Source of the DNA: Lumbricus rubellus
Lineage: Eukaryota; Annelida; Clitellata; Crassiclitellata; Lumbricidae
Direction of reading: 5' to 3'
DNA length: 64,000 nucleotides
Assembly: GCA_945859605.1 (NCBI GenBank)
Contig: OX243811.1
Span: 67,893,585 to 67,957,584, forward strand
The notes beneath the pieces are model-generated. The model did no database searches. It had not been told where the DNA came from and saw only the letters and a program-made list of their open reading frames with translations. Position numbers and translations under genes: made by a program. Shown piece by piece: positions 45,981 through 53,434 of the stretch. Within the stretch, counting starts at the first letter, position 1; every line of letters begins with the position of its first letter.

Positions 45981-47097
45981 GATGATGATGATGATGATTG
46001 ATGATGATATTAATGCAAGACTTCAGGGCTTAAAGTGTGGCTGGACGGTCATGGATGGCGTTCATATACTTATTTTCAAATCTGAAGTGGCTGTCATGCC
46101 ACTTTTTTGGCCAGCACAGCATGGAAAGGTATGGAGCGTCTCTTTGTTTGATCTCTTTGTTCGATCTCTTTGTTTTATCTCTTTGTTTGATCTCTTTGTT
46201 TGATCTCTTTGTATGATCTATTTGTTTGATCTCTTTGTTTGATCTCTTTGTTTGATCTCTTTGTTTGATCTCTTTGTTTGATCTCTTTGTTTGATCTCCT
46301 TGGTTGATCTCTTTGGTTGATCTCTTTGTTTGATCTCTTTGTTCGATCTCTTTGTTTTATCTCTTTGTTTGATCTCTTTGTTTGATCTCTTTGTTTGATC
46401 TCCTTGGTTGATCTCTTTGGTTGATCTCTTTGTTTGATCTCTTTGTTTGATCTCTTTGTTTGATCTCTTTGTTTGATCTCTTTGTTTGATCTCTTTGTTT
46501 GATCTCTTTGTTTGATCTCTTTGTTTGATCTCTTTGTTTGATCTCTTTGTTTGATCTCTGTTCGTCAGATTATCCGAATCTCGTGAATCCAGAACCAATT
46601 GAGCGTCAACATCAGGATCTCTTGTCTGCTTACAAAACATACACAACAGGTAAAATATATGGATATGATTATTATTCTGATACATTTGCACAATTATATT
46701 TGAAATAAAACAGATCAGTGACATTTAGTCTGAGATTCAGTTGATTGTGTGCAGATGGAAAAGAGAGAGTTCTCTCTTTCTTTCTTCAACAGATGCATCA
46801 AAACTCCATAATATTATAATTATTTCTCTTTGTCCTTCATACCTCTTCACTGAACTTTGTCTCTGACCTGCGTACCTGTGTGACTGCTAGCATTAAAGAT
46901 GTTTGGAATAAGAAGTCATTTATAACAATTTAATTAAATTCACTTTGTTTCCGTCAATAGGGAAGTTGGGAACGCCAAACGATCGTTTTCAAACGGTCAT
47001 CGGTCACATGCGTCAGGTCCGTCACCTCGGCTTTCTTCACTACGAGATGACGAAAACGAAGAATATGATGGCTGAAGATGTCACTCAACCTCGCTAA
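23942..47097 (+). CDS. Nuclear receptor with two tandem DNA-binding domains (2DBD-NR, NR7-like), nine coding exons
   Basis: A predicted nuclear transcription factor of 943 residues. Exons: 23942-24313, 38161-38302, 38615-38721, 40247-40388, 41428-42923, 43693-43801, 45229-45474, 46569-46649, 46961-47097. All junctions are GT-AG and every phase closes. Order: Gly-rich/acidic N-terminus (1-102); DBD1 (C103 to about 171; finger I CX2CX13CX2C, finger II CX5CX9CX2C); short linker; DBD2 (C186 to about 254); Ser/Gln/Ala/Asp/Pro-rich hinge (about 260-640); ligand-binding domain (about 645-943) with the LBD signature [18 protein letters not shown] at 789-806. Tandem DBDs define the 2DBD-NR group known from flatworms, molluscs and other invertebrates. 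P-boxes are CVPCKT (DBD1) and CEGCKK (DBD2). No clear helix-12 AF-2 motif follows helix 10/11. The start ATG is the first in frame after the 3' splice site ending at 23918. Ligand and targets are unknown. Confidence 0.93.
24445..25738 (-). pseudogene. LINE fragment, RT thumb plus C-terminal domain, antisense in NR intron 1
   Basis: A continuous minus-strand frame of about 430 codons runs from 25738 to a stop at 24445 without needing an ATG. It starts at a retroelement thumb-like segment ([20 protein letters not shown]) and continues through [20 protein letters not shown] to a C-terminal domain. That domain has a [17 protein letters not shown]...RHHAI Cys/His cluster and KRPDGATL...WDATVV. The Cys/His plus PD...D layout resembles the restriction-like endonuclease of R2/NeSL-type LINEs, though I cannot prove that. 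It is 5' truncated next to a TTA run (25741-25782). Its 3' side ends near another TTA/A-rich run (24340-24375). Confidence 0.75.
25741..26880. other. NR intron 1 sequence; TTA run and a possible MITE remnant
   Basis: A TTA trinucleotide run lies at 25741-25782. Around 26285-26400 the sequence is GGTGGGTGGG-rich with TTACGTGACG and CGTTACATAACG motifs and may be a degraded TIR element. No exon is seen. Confidence 0.4.
26885..26975. repeat. 11-bp minisatellite (CAGCCATTCTT)
   Basis: Eight direct copies of CAGCCATTCTT in NR intron 1. Confidence 0.95.
27240..30335. other. NR intron 1, mostly unique A/T-rich sequence
   Basis: A CTG run lies at 27249-27272, and an imperfect duplication CATGTCCACTGGACATGTAT, itself palindromic, lies at about 28697-28741. 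No exon, RNA gene or transposon coding sequence was recognised. Confidence 0.55.
30343..31322. repeat. 46/49-bp minisatellite whose unit looks like a 3' splice site
   Basis: About twenty direct copies of a unit running GTTATTTTCAG/CTGATATTTGAGAAAT...CCATTCAATAGCTTTCT. Two length variants (46 bp, and 49 bp with an extra AAA) alternate, and a block of about five units recurs roughly every 235 bp. Each unit has a pyrimidine-rich TTTCTGTTATTTTCAG that resembles an intron acceptor. It lies in NR intron 1. Confidence 0.93.
31650..31885. repeat. 31-bp minisatellite (GACATTGTATGTTCATGGAA)
   Basis: About seven copies of a unit with GACATTGTATGTTCATGGAA followed by TTTTCATATAT. Confidence 0.93.
31886..35230. 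other. NR intron 1 with scattered microsatellites
   Basis: Holds ATACATGCATG-type repeats (about 32690-33035), a CAGACA stretch (33715-33765), a full palindromic CRE TGACGTCA (34028-34035), a GTT run (34226-34303) and a TCC polypyrimidine tract (34705-34885). No exon supported. Confidence 0.55.
35236..36313. mobile_element. Tc1/mariner-like non-autonomous element, 1.08 kb
   Basis: Inverted ends CACCGTGATTCAAAAAAAAG and CACCGTGATTCAAAAAAAGT (both continuing into AAGCCAAA) with TA on each side. Subterminal regions repeat CTCTAATGCCTGACGA and its complement several times, giving long internal inverted repeats. No intact transposase frame. NR intron 1. Confidence 0.82.
36322..36725. mobile_element. 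Tc1/mariner-like MITE, about 0.4 kb
   Basis: Inverted ends CACTGTGTCCCAATAAACGG and CACTGTGTCCCAATAAATCG continue into GGGCACCCTTTTTATAATGT and then a further shared stretch of about 60 bp, flanked by TA. It abuts the preceding mariner-like element with only a few TATA bases between them. The interior has TGACGTCA-like and ACGTCATAATGACG motifs. Confidence 0.87.
36890..36990. repeat. 33-bp minisatellite (TTGTATACAAGCCTAG)
   Basis: Three copies of a unit with TTGTATACAAGCCTAGTTTT in NR intron 1. Confidence 0.85.
37396..38010. repeat. 45-bp minisatellite just upstream of NR exon 2
   Basis: About fourteen copies of a unit CATGTAATTTTCATGTTTCT...TCATGTGATGTTTGTATTGTTT. Since 45 is divisible by three, two plus-strand frames stay open for over 200 codons, one hydrophobic, one Cys-rich. 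These are artefacts. The array ends about 150 bp before the exon 2 acceptor. Confidence 0.93.
38161..38302 (+). CDS. 2DBD-NR coding exon 2: DBD1 finger II
   Basis: Residues 125-171 plus one base. The acceptor is TTCTTTCAG and the exon opens TFYLRYAG where receptors normally have FFRR. Finger II ligands are in [20 protein letters not shown] (CX5CX9CX2C), followed by [13 protein letters not shown]. It ends in phase 1 at AAAAG|GTACAA. At 142 bp it has the same length as exon 4. Confidence 0.93.
38395..38545. repeat. 15-bp minisatellite (ATGCAATGTAATTTC) in NR intron 2
   Basis: About ten copies of ATGCAATG(T/A)AATTTC fill about half of this 312-bp intron. Confidence 0.93.
38615..38721 (+). CDS. 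2DBD-NR coding exon 3: linker and DBD2 finger I
   Basis: Residues 172-207. A short linker ([14 protein letters not shown]) joins the two DBDs. Finger I is [22 protein letters not shown] with the standard CEGCK P-box. It ends in phase 0 at AAG|GTAGGA, the same position as exon 1 in DBD1. A purine GGA/AAG microsatellite begins directly at the donor. Confidence 0.93.
38722..39025. repeat. GGA/GAA tract and GACAGACTGACAGAAA array in NR intron 3
   Basis: A purine tract begins immediately after the donor (38722-38795). It is followed by a GACAGA/CTGACAGAAA minisatellite (about 38900-39020). Confidence 0.85.
39866..40205. repeat. 9-bp minisatellite (GTTAATGCT/ATTAATGCT) next to NR exon 4
   Basis: About 37 units of GTTAATGCT, ATTAATGCT and related variants end about 40 bp before the exon 4 acceptor. 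Confidence 0.95.
40247..40388 (+). CDS. 2DBD-NR coding exon 4: DBD2 finger II
   Basis: Residues 208-254 plus one base. It opens [15 protein letters not shown], giving the P-box CEGCKK, and carries [20 protein letters not shown] (CX5CX9CX2C) then [13 protein letters not shown]. It ends in phase 1 at GAAG|GTATGA. The length (142 bp), the start phase and the end phase are identical to exon 2. Confidence 0.95.
40555..40800 (+). mobile_element. Degenerate tRNA-derived SINE in NR intron 4
   Basis: GTAGTCAACTGGATAGAGTG resembles a tRNA A-box region. Downstream GGGACCTTGAGCAAGTAATT, CACTCACAATTGCTCAGC and GGTGCAGTTTATAAATGCGC match the SINE body seen at 43893. A TCC run (40627-40660) has replaced the B-box area. 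Confidence 0.6.
41428..42923 (+). CDS. 2DBD-NR coding exon 5: hinge and N-terminal part of the LBD
   Basis: Residues 255-753. The exon begins [12 protein letters not shown], a usual C-terminal extension of NR DBDs. Then come about 380 low-complexity residues with poly-Ser, Gln, Ala, Asp and Pro runs and an in-frame DDNGR(C/D) repeat (about 42075-42130). The conserved tail [20 protein letters not shown] to [11 protein letters not shown] is the start of the LBD. The donor GAG|GTTAGT is phase 0. At 1496 bp it is by far the largest exon. Confidence 0.9.
43230..43600 (+). pseudogene. LINE ORF2 C-terminal fragment in NR intron 5
   Basis: The frame reads [26 protein letters not shown] and [15 protein letters not shown] (43280-43455). 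Frameshifted beyond it are [20 protein letters not shown] and AWRHW. This is the C-terminal region of an animal RTE/I-like LINE and is similar to the copy at 57200-57570. It is broken by frameshifts. Confidence 0.8.
43693..43801 (+). CDS. 2DBD-NR coding exon 6: LBD helix 3 region
   Basis: Residues 754-789 plus one base: [20 protein letters not shown] then [20 protein letters not shown] triplets run into the acceptor (TTTGCAG), and the donor CCAG|GTCGGT is followed three bases later by a long GTT run (about 43806-43852). Phase 1 joins exactly to the next exon to make the LBD signature. Confidence 0.88.
43893..44140 (+). mobile_element. tRNA-derived SINE, best copy, in NR intron 6
   Basis: The internal promoter is visible: A-box region TGGTGTAGTGATGG (43904-43917) and B-box GGTTCGAATCC (43947-43957). 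A body with CCTTGGGCAAGTCCTTCACT and CAATTGCTCAGCGC follows. The tail has GGGAGCGCCTCTGA and GAGGCGCTATAACAAGTGCA and then an A-rich CATACAAATACAAGC end. The tail resembles the 3' end of the LINE at 4320-5998. Confidence 0.88.
44259..44865. mobile_element. TIR element (mariner-like MITE), about 600 bp, in NR intron 6
   Basis: Inverted ends share CCCATCTGACCAAAACCAGG followed by CATAAGT on the left and CGTAAGT on the right, with ATATATG outside each. The A/T-rich interior has no coding frame. TA duplication is likely, but the TATATA flanks hide its exact edge. Confidence 0.8.
45229..45474 (+). CDS. 2DBD-NR coding exon 7: LBD helices 4-9
   Basis: Residues 791-871 with split codons at both ends. 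It begins [20 protein letters not shown], the NR LBD signature, and continues through a [20 protein letters not shown] segment to [19 protein letters not shown]. The donor ACAG|GTCAGT is followed by an ATC/GTC run (45507-45585). Confidence 0.93.
45853..46560. repeat. GAT triplet run and 13-bp array (TTGATCTCTTTGT) in NR intron 7
   Basis: A GAT/GGT run (45853-46008) is followed by about 32 copies of TTGATCTCTTTGT (46140-46560). The array runs to within 10 bases of the exon 8 acceptor and so supplies the intron's pyrimidine tract and branch region. Confidence 0.95.
46569..46649 (+). CDS. 2DBD-NR coding exon 8: LBD helix 9-10 loop
   Basis: Residues 872-898: [20 protein letters not shown] then AYKTYTT. 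It matches the region where receptors have a L..P..IE..Q...L..L segment. Acceptor TTCGTCAG, donor ACAG|GTAAAA, both phase 1. Confidence 0.9.
46961..47097 (+). CDS. 2DBD-NR coding exon 9: LBD helix 10/11 and C-terminus
   Basis: Residues 899-943 and TAA stop at 47095-47097. The [20 protein letters not shown] segment fits helix 10/11 (RF..LL..L..LR..G). Only about 16 residues follow, without a clear hydrophobic-hydrophobic-x-E-hydrophobic AF-2 motif. Confidence 0.92.
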
Positions 47098-47260
47098 CAA
47101 CCACCTCATGATGTACCGCATTCACACCCAATGAGAATGAGATGCGCCGTCGGTCAGTTTTACCCGACATGCGATCAAAGAAGAAGAAGAAGATCTCATC
47201 TGACGTTGCAAGTGGACATCGTCACGCTGAGACATTAACGAAATGAATGAATTAGACGAG

Positions 47261-47266
47261 AATAAA
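47261..47266 (+). terminator. Polyadenylation signal of the 2DBD-NR gene
   Basis: AATAAA lies 164 bp after the stop codon, with a GT/T-rich stretch (TTGTCTGC, CTCCTTTCTTC) just downstream. Confidence 0.6.
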
Positions 47267-47514
47267 ACAGACGTCTATTGTCTGCAACTCTCCTTTCTTC
47301 ATTCCAGATCTTCGAACGGATGATGTAACTCGCAGCGAAAGCAGTTTGCTCTGCTTCAACATCAATGCCGGTTGACTTTCTCTCTCTCTCTCTCTCACGA
47401 TGATTGTCCCTGTTGCGTGTAAATAGAAACTCCGAAATGTAGTTTGGTTGAGATAGAGAGAGAGTTTGGCTTACAGACAATTCTTCTCAGGGGGTTTCAT
47501 CAAGGGACATGTTT

Positions 47515-47725
47515 TAAGGCAGCGTCACCACTTCTCTTCGTGTCACCACTTCTCTTCGCGTCACCACTACCCTCGCGTAACCACTTCCCCTTGCGTCACC
47601 ACTTCTCCTCGCGTCGCCACTTCTCGCGTCACCACTTCTCCTCGCGTCACCACTGCTCCTCGCGTCGCCACATCTCCTTGCGTCACCACTTCTCCTCGCA
47701 CGTCACCATTTCTCCTCGCGTCTCT
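47515..47725. repeat. CGCGTCACCACTTCTCCT minisatellite
   Basis: About twelve imperfect 15-18 bp units of CGCGTCACCACTTCTCCT. The long plus-strand open frame over it is repeat driven. Confidence 0.85.
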
Positions 47726-48292
47726 CTCTGACCTCATTGGTTACGACGTCATACATGTGCAGGTTTCTTCACTTGATTTGTCTGTTTGTGTTTTGTCTCG
47801 TTTAACCGATTCTGTCGTCTTCGTCGTCATCCAAGTGCCTACGACTCGATTTATTCTGCTCCTTTTGTTGACTGACTTTCGTGTTCTTGACTTGATTTGC
47901 GTTACTGACTCGTTCGATGAAAAACACGTTTTTTCTGTCGCTTAAATGGCCAGAAATGTTGTTGGCAAGAGTTGTCTAATTCAGACCATTAATGGTCGTT
48001 TTGCGTGGACGTATCTTGATCAATGTATTAGCACCTGTACGAACCTCCAAGAGAATGTGAATGTATTGGGGGGGGTGATGGGGGTCTAAAAGAATGATTT
48101 TTGGATGGGGTGTTTTAGTTGTCCACAGGTTAATGTTGGAAGGATCCAGGAAAGTGAAATATCTCAACAGAATCATCTCGGTTGTTTAGTGTACAGCACA
48201 CTTTGCCCTGCATCTGTATTTGTGTACTTTGGGTAATCTGTAAAATATTCTAACCACTCCACTCCTCCAGCTCTTCTAACAACTCTCGTACA

Positions 48293-48546
48293 TCCTTTGA
48301 ACCATCCTTTGAACCATCCTTTGAACCATCCTTTGAACCATCCTTTGAACCATCCTTTGAACCATCCTTTGAACCATCCTTTGAACCATCCTTTGAACCA
48401 TCCTTTGAACCATCCTTTGAACCATCCTTTGAACCATCCTTTGAACCATCCTTTGAACCATCCTTTGAACCATCCTTTGAACCATCCTTTGAACCATCCT
48501 TTGAACCATCCTTTGAACCATCCTTTGAACCATCCTTTGAACCATC
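48293..48546. repeat. 12-bp minisatellite (AACCATCCTTTG), about 21 copies
   Basis: Nearly perfect 12-bp units. The minus strand reads GWFK repeats and a second frame reads MVQR repeats. No gene. Confidence 0.97.
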
Positions 48547-48645
48547 TGATAAACGAAGAAAGCAATTTTTATTATTTATTTTGACGATTGGAAAAGTGTT
48601 GAACTTGAATTTTCTGCGTTGATTTGGTCAGAATAGTGGATACAT

Positions 48646-49083
48646 TACATGCTTGATACATTACATACATGTGTGATACATTACATGTGTGATACATTAC
48701 ATGTGTGATACATTACATGTGTGATACATTACATGTGTGATACATTACATGTGTGATACATTACATGCGTGATACATTACATGCGTGATACATTACATGT
48801 GTGATACATTACATGTGTGATACATTACATGTGTGATACATTACATGTGTGATACATTACATGTGTGATACATTACATGTGTGATACATTACATGTGTGA
48901 TACATTACATGTGTGATACATTACATGTGTGATACATTACATGCGTGATACATTACATGCGTGATACATTACATGTGTGATACATTACATGTGTGATACA
49001 TTACATGTGTGATACATTACATGTGTGATACATTACATGTGTGATACATTATATGTGTGATACATTACATGTGTGATACATTG
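48646..49083. repeat. 16-bp minisatellite (GATACATTACATGTGT), about 27 copies
   Basis: Nearly perfect units with variants GCGT and one ATATG. Confidence 0.97.
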
Positions 49084-49482
49084 ATGACATTATTATCTGC
49101 AGATCAATCAGATTCGCTTTGAATGGATTAGAATAAGTTCAAGATCAAATTGAAACATGGTGTGAATTTAAAAGAAATATATATTTAGTGTGGTAATGCA
49201 AAGTTGATAGAATGCGATGATAAATGGATGTTGATGCATGAGTGACGTCGTAGTCTTCCAGTTCTGTGGGAGCTGATGCAAATGTCGACGAGGCATTATC
49301 AAATTTTTATACATGTAATTATCTATCGATGGCTCATAATTATACACAAAGAAATGTTGAGACAGCGGATGAGATATTCTTGGCATCTGGTTCTAATCTC
49401 CTTTGCCATTTAACCAAATCTCTTCTTATCACAATAATATGAGCTTCATTTAAAATGTGTTTCTTTCGTCGTTGTCTGATTT

Positions 49483-49516
<34 letters not shown>

Positions 49517-49703
49517 GCTTACTTTACAGATCTGTGTAGACGGATGAAATGAAGAGTAATTATTCTTTGTTTTCTCTTTCCTTCTAAGCCTTTTCGACGT
49601 CAAATTGTCTAGAATCAGAACTTACAGATAAGTGGATAAGTTAATGATATGGACACGTCGATGAACAGAGCAATGGGTATGATGATGATGATGATGATGA
49701 TTG

Positions 49704-49736
<33 letters not shown>

Positions 49737-51005
49737 CGATGATGATGATGATGATGAAAGATAAGACGACTGAGAGTTACTTGGAATTCATTTGAAAAGT
49801 GATGTAGCTTTCTTCAATTTTTTACACATGACATCAGTACTATTATGTTCTGTTGGTTTTTTGTTGATTCCAACTCTAAGGAATGCTTGATTATTTTAGA
49901 TGGGCAGAATACTTAAGTTATATTTATTTGGTTTCTGATGGCCCTTCACTCCCTAAGTTATATACTCTGGGTTTTTTGGTCTGCACCCTAACCCTTTAAT
50001 GCGTGTATACTAAAAAGCATCGGACATTAATGCAGTTGGCAGCTAATCATTAAAGGGTTTTGGTGTATTTGCTCAACATGTGGGGTTGACATTACTCTTA
50101 GTGTCGTTGTGTAGTTTTATTGCGGTCTTGGAAATGTTGTGTAGGTTTACAATAATGTTTAATATGTTCACTGAATTTTTGGTCTTTAATAATAATAATA
50201 ATATTCCATGAATTTTTGGTATTAACAATGTCCTGTGGACTTTTGATCTTAGTAATGTTTTATGAGTTTTTGTTGATCTTAACTCTGGTTTTATTCATAC
50301 GGGTTTTGATCGCAGTTTTTGTGACTCTAACTTGATTAGAATTTTATTCTGTGGTTTCCTGTGGTTTTTATGAATTTTAACTTTATCTGAATTAAGCAAT
50401 ATTTATAGCTTTTGATTGAATGTCTTGATTGTAATAACCCTAAGAAGTAGGTTATAGCTTTTGTCAACAGCCACATTTTTTGGACCCAATTTGGTTGACA
50501 CTGTGGTCCACGAATGTGTTTCTGTTTTATATGGTTCTGTTCTTTGGCATTTGATCCGTTTTGAAACTAATATTTTAAGTCCCAGCGAAGGGCATTGACC
50601 AATGGATTCGGTTGAGATGATGATATGCGAATGAATTAAATTGCAATTGTTATGATCTGTGTAGATGTAAAATTGTATCCATTGTTTTCATTTATTCTTA
50701 CAGTTTTCGTTTGGTGTGTGTATTAAACGCGAACAGAATGCAACAATAATTGTCAATGTTTCGGTCAATATTATTCTGATGATCTGCTTGATCTGCTTAA
50801 TTTCTTAATTTCATGCAAAGACGAAGACGTCAGCAATGTTCTATCACATGTTCTATCACAAGTTCTGCAACATTTCACCAAAGTCTATGAACACTGAATC
50901 GAACTATCCCAGTATCCAACTTTCCCATCCTCTTTCATTTCCTCTCAGAAGTAGGCTAATAGCAATTATTTTATAACATCAAATTTCATTCATTCATTAC
51001 ATAGG
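49084..51005. other. Intergenic, no gene recognised
   Basis: Contains a GTT run (49483-49515) and a GAT run (49676-49757). 49800-51000 looks like unique A/T-rich sequence with repeated TTTTGGTNTT-like phrases and no coding support. Parts could be a longer 3' UTR of the receptor, but this cannot be shown. Confidence 0.5.
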
Positions 51006-51009
51006 CTAC

Positions 51010-51075
51010 ATTATATAGCGCCCTTTCAAGAATAGCTACTCAGAAGCGCTCCCGACACAACCACATCTAAAGAGA
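51010..51075 (-). mobile_element. SINE tail fragment
   Basis: TATAGCGCCCTTTCAAGAAT followed by CTACTCAGAAGCGCTCCCGA is the complement of the SINE tail seen at 44040-44110 (GGGAGCGCCTCTGAGTAG...GCGCTATA). Confidence 0.7.
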
Positions 51076-51176
51076 ACATTCGGCACTCCGAAGTCCTGTC
51101 CCAAATTATTTCGCATGGCTTATCACATAGATATGCTTCTCCAATGCTTACTTACCCACCCTTATATAGAATGACG

Positions 51177-52649
51177 CATGGGCGGAGACCTAGGGGGACA
51201 GGGGAGACGGTCCCCCCAAAGAATGTGGTGGGGGGGACGGTCCATGTATTTGCCTCCCCCCCCCTCCCAAACTTTAAGTGTCAGGACATGGACACTTGAT
51301 GAACATACTGCAGGCGACTGACGACGTTACAATGTTAGAAGGAGATTTTCAAACAATTAACAAAAAAGCCTGTTCAACACAATTAGAGCGATGCAAGCCT
51401 GTTCAACACAATTAGAGCGATGCCACAACAGAACCGGGATGCATCAACGTCTCTTTTTGAAAACACATTACTTGAACACCCTTATATTTTTTCTTCATGA
51501 AGTTATATAAATGTAGTAAACTGACAGAATTCAAATAATTATTAGAACAAATTGAACAAATCTTCGAAAAACCTTCTCGATCTAATCATGAATCGAGATT
51601 AATTTCAACTTAACTAGTGTAGATTCGACAAGATAAGATCGGTTTAATTGAGATCTATAATTCAATCACAACCATTTAATATTATAATCATTGAAGCCAT
51701 CTAATTTTGGATTCATCCACTTCCATCAAATTCTTCCCATCTTTTTCGTCCACCACAAGGCCGTAGCCAGAAATTGATTTGGGGAGGGGGTTTCTTCGGC
51801 GTAGAATTTCTGACGACCATTTTGTAGTCGTCCAAATTTCTGAAAACACCTTTTTTAGTAGTCACAATTTCTTAGAGACACCTTTTCACCCTTTTTAGTC
51901 ATCAAAATTTCTGAAAACACCTTTTGTAGTTGTCACAATTTATTGAGACACCTTTTCTGAAGACAGCTTTTTTTAGTCGTCAAAATTCCTATACATCTTG
52001 TTTTATTCGTCCAAAGTTCTGAAAACACCTTTTTTAGTCGTCAAAATTTCTATACATCTTGTTTTATTCGTTACAAGTTCTGAAAACACCTTTTTAGTCG
52101 AAAAAATTCCTATACATCTTGTTTTATTTGTCCAAAGTTATGAAAACACCTTTTTTAGTCGTCAAAATTTCTATACACCTTGTTTAGTCGTCAAAATTTC
52201 TGAACATTTCTTTAACTATTAAGCATTTCTAAAGACACCTTTTTAGTCATCAATATTTTTGAATAAACCTTTTTTATGTCTGTCAAAATCACTGAAAACA
52301 CCTTTTTTAGTTGTCACAATTTCTGGAGACACCTTTTCACCTTTTCTTAGTCGTCCACATTTCTATACACCATGTTTTATTCGTCCAAATTAATTTTCTG
52401 AAGACACCTTCTTTAGTCGTCAAACTTTCTATACACGTTGTTTTAGTCGTCAAAATTTCTGGACTTTTCCCTATCAACATTTATAAAGACACCCCTTTAG
52501 TCATAAAAAGTTCTGAATAAACCTTTTTTAGGTGTGTCAAAATTTCTGAAGACACCTTTTTTAGTGGTCAAAATTCCTTTATTTTGTCGTCACAATGTTT
52601 TCGGCCGCTCGTCCGTCCCCCCAAAGTTCGGACCAGGTCTCCGCCTATG
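51177..52649. mobile_element. Non-autonomous hAT family A, copy 2 (1473 bp)
   Basis: Ends CATGGGCGGAGACCT and, reverse complemented, CATAGGCGGAGACCT. The perfect 8-bp duplication GAATGACG lies at 51169-51176 and 52650-52657. Subterminal sequences (GACGGTCCCCCCAAAG on the left, GTCCCCCCAAAGTTCGGACC on the right) match copy 1 at 10301-12339. The interior carries a minisatellite with ACACCTTTTTTAGTCGTCAA (about 51840-52560), the complement of the array found in the nested element of copy 1. Confidence 0.88.
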
Positions 52650-52758
52650 GAATGACGTCATTATTAAGGCCATTTTGTTTACCAGTACATTTCTTGACAG
52701 ATTTGGAAAGTTTCAATATGCATCCAGCTTCTACTTCAGATCTACAAATACCGGCTTA

Positions 52759-52935
52759 GTTATAGTAAGTGGGTCCCTATGTGTTGGTTAGCGTCAGGTT
52801 AGGCATCGTGAGGGTCGGTTAGGGTCAGGTTAGGCATCGTGAGGGTCGGTTAGGGTCAGGTTAGACATCGTGAGGGTCGGTTAGGGTTAGGGTTAGTGCA
52901 GTCATTCATTAACATAGGGACCCGCTTACTATAAC
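52759..52935. mobile_element. 177-bp TIR MITE with telomere-like core
   Basis: Inverted ends GTTATAGTAAGTGGGTCCCT and GTTATAGTAAGCGGGTCCCT (one mismatch, both continuing ATGT). The core is three copies of a 31-bp unit GGTTAGGGTCAGGTTAGGCA and TCGTGAGGGTC, ending in GGTTAGGGTTAGGGTTAG, which looks like the animal telomere repeat. Confidence 0.82.
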
Positions 52936-52939
52936 CATG

Positions 52940-53265
52940 CCAAAATACCTTCGTCCAGCTTCTATTTCTCGCTCGTTATTTTCGTCAATCCAGCTTCTAA
53001 TTCAGATATAAAATACCCTCATCCAGCTTCCATTACTCAAGCGTTTCTTCTTCAATCCGGCTTCTATTTCAGCTCTAGATATACCTAGATCCAGCTTTTA
53101 TTTCTCATGATGTGTTATCTTCGTCAATCCAACCTCTAGGCTATTTCACTGTAAAAGCACCATGATCCAGATTCCATTTCTCTTGCGTTTTTTTCATCAA
53201 TCCAACCTCCATTTCACCTGTAAAAAACTTTCATTAAGGTTTCAGCTTCCATTTATCAAGCGTTA
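52940..53265. repeat. Diverged ~55-bp minisatellite (TCAATCCAGCTTCTATTTC)
   Basis: Five to six diverged units alternate ATCCAGCTTCTATTTCTC and TCAATCCAGCTTCTATTTCA. The same unit appears in the opposite orientation inside the neighbouring hAT family B copies. Confidence 0.75.
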
Positions 53266-53434
53266 ATTCCGATTAAATTTCAATCCTACCAAGTTTTCTT
53301 CAATTATGTGAACGGTTTGTAAAGTGACGGTGAGACAAATGCTGTGAAATAATTTGGGACCGGACTTCGGAGGAGTGCCGAACATTCTTAAGAACAGTAT
53401 AAAACGTAGTCTCGCAGGCTTTAGGCATTAGGCG

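Noticed and set aside
48173..49083. CRISPR-like regular direct repeats
   Set aside because: Units are 12 and 16 bp with no unique spacers, in a eukaryotic genome; these are minisatellites.
51759..52570. Possible nested hAT starting CAAGGCCGTAGCCAG inside family A copy 2
   Set aside because: Only one end is seen; no matching right end or target duplication was found.
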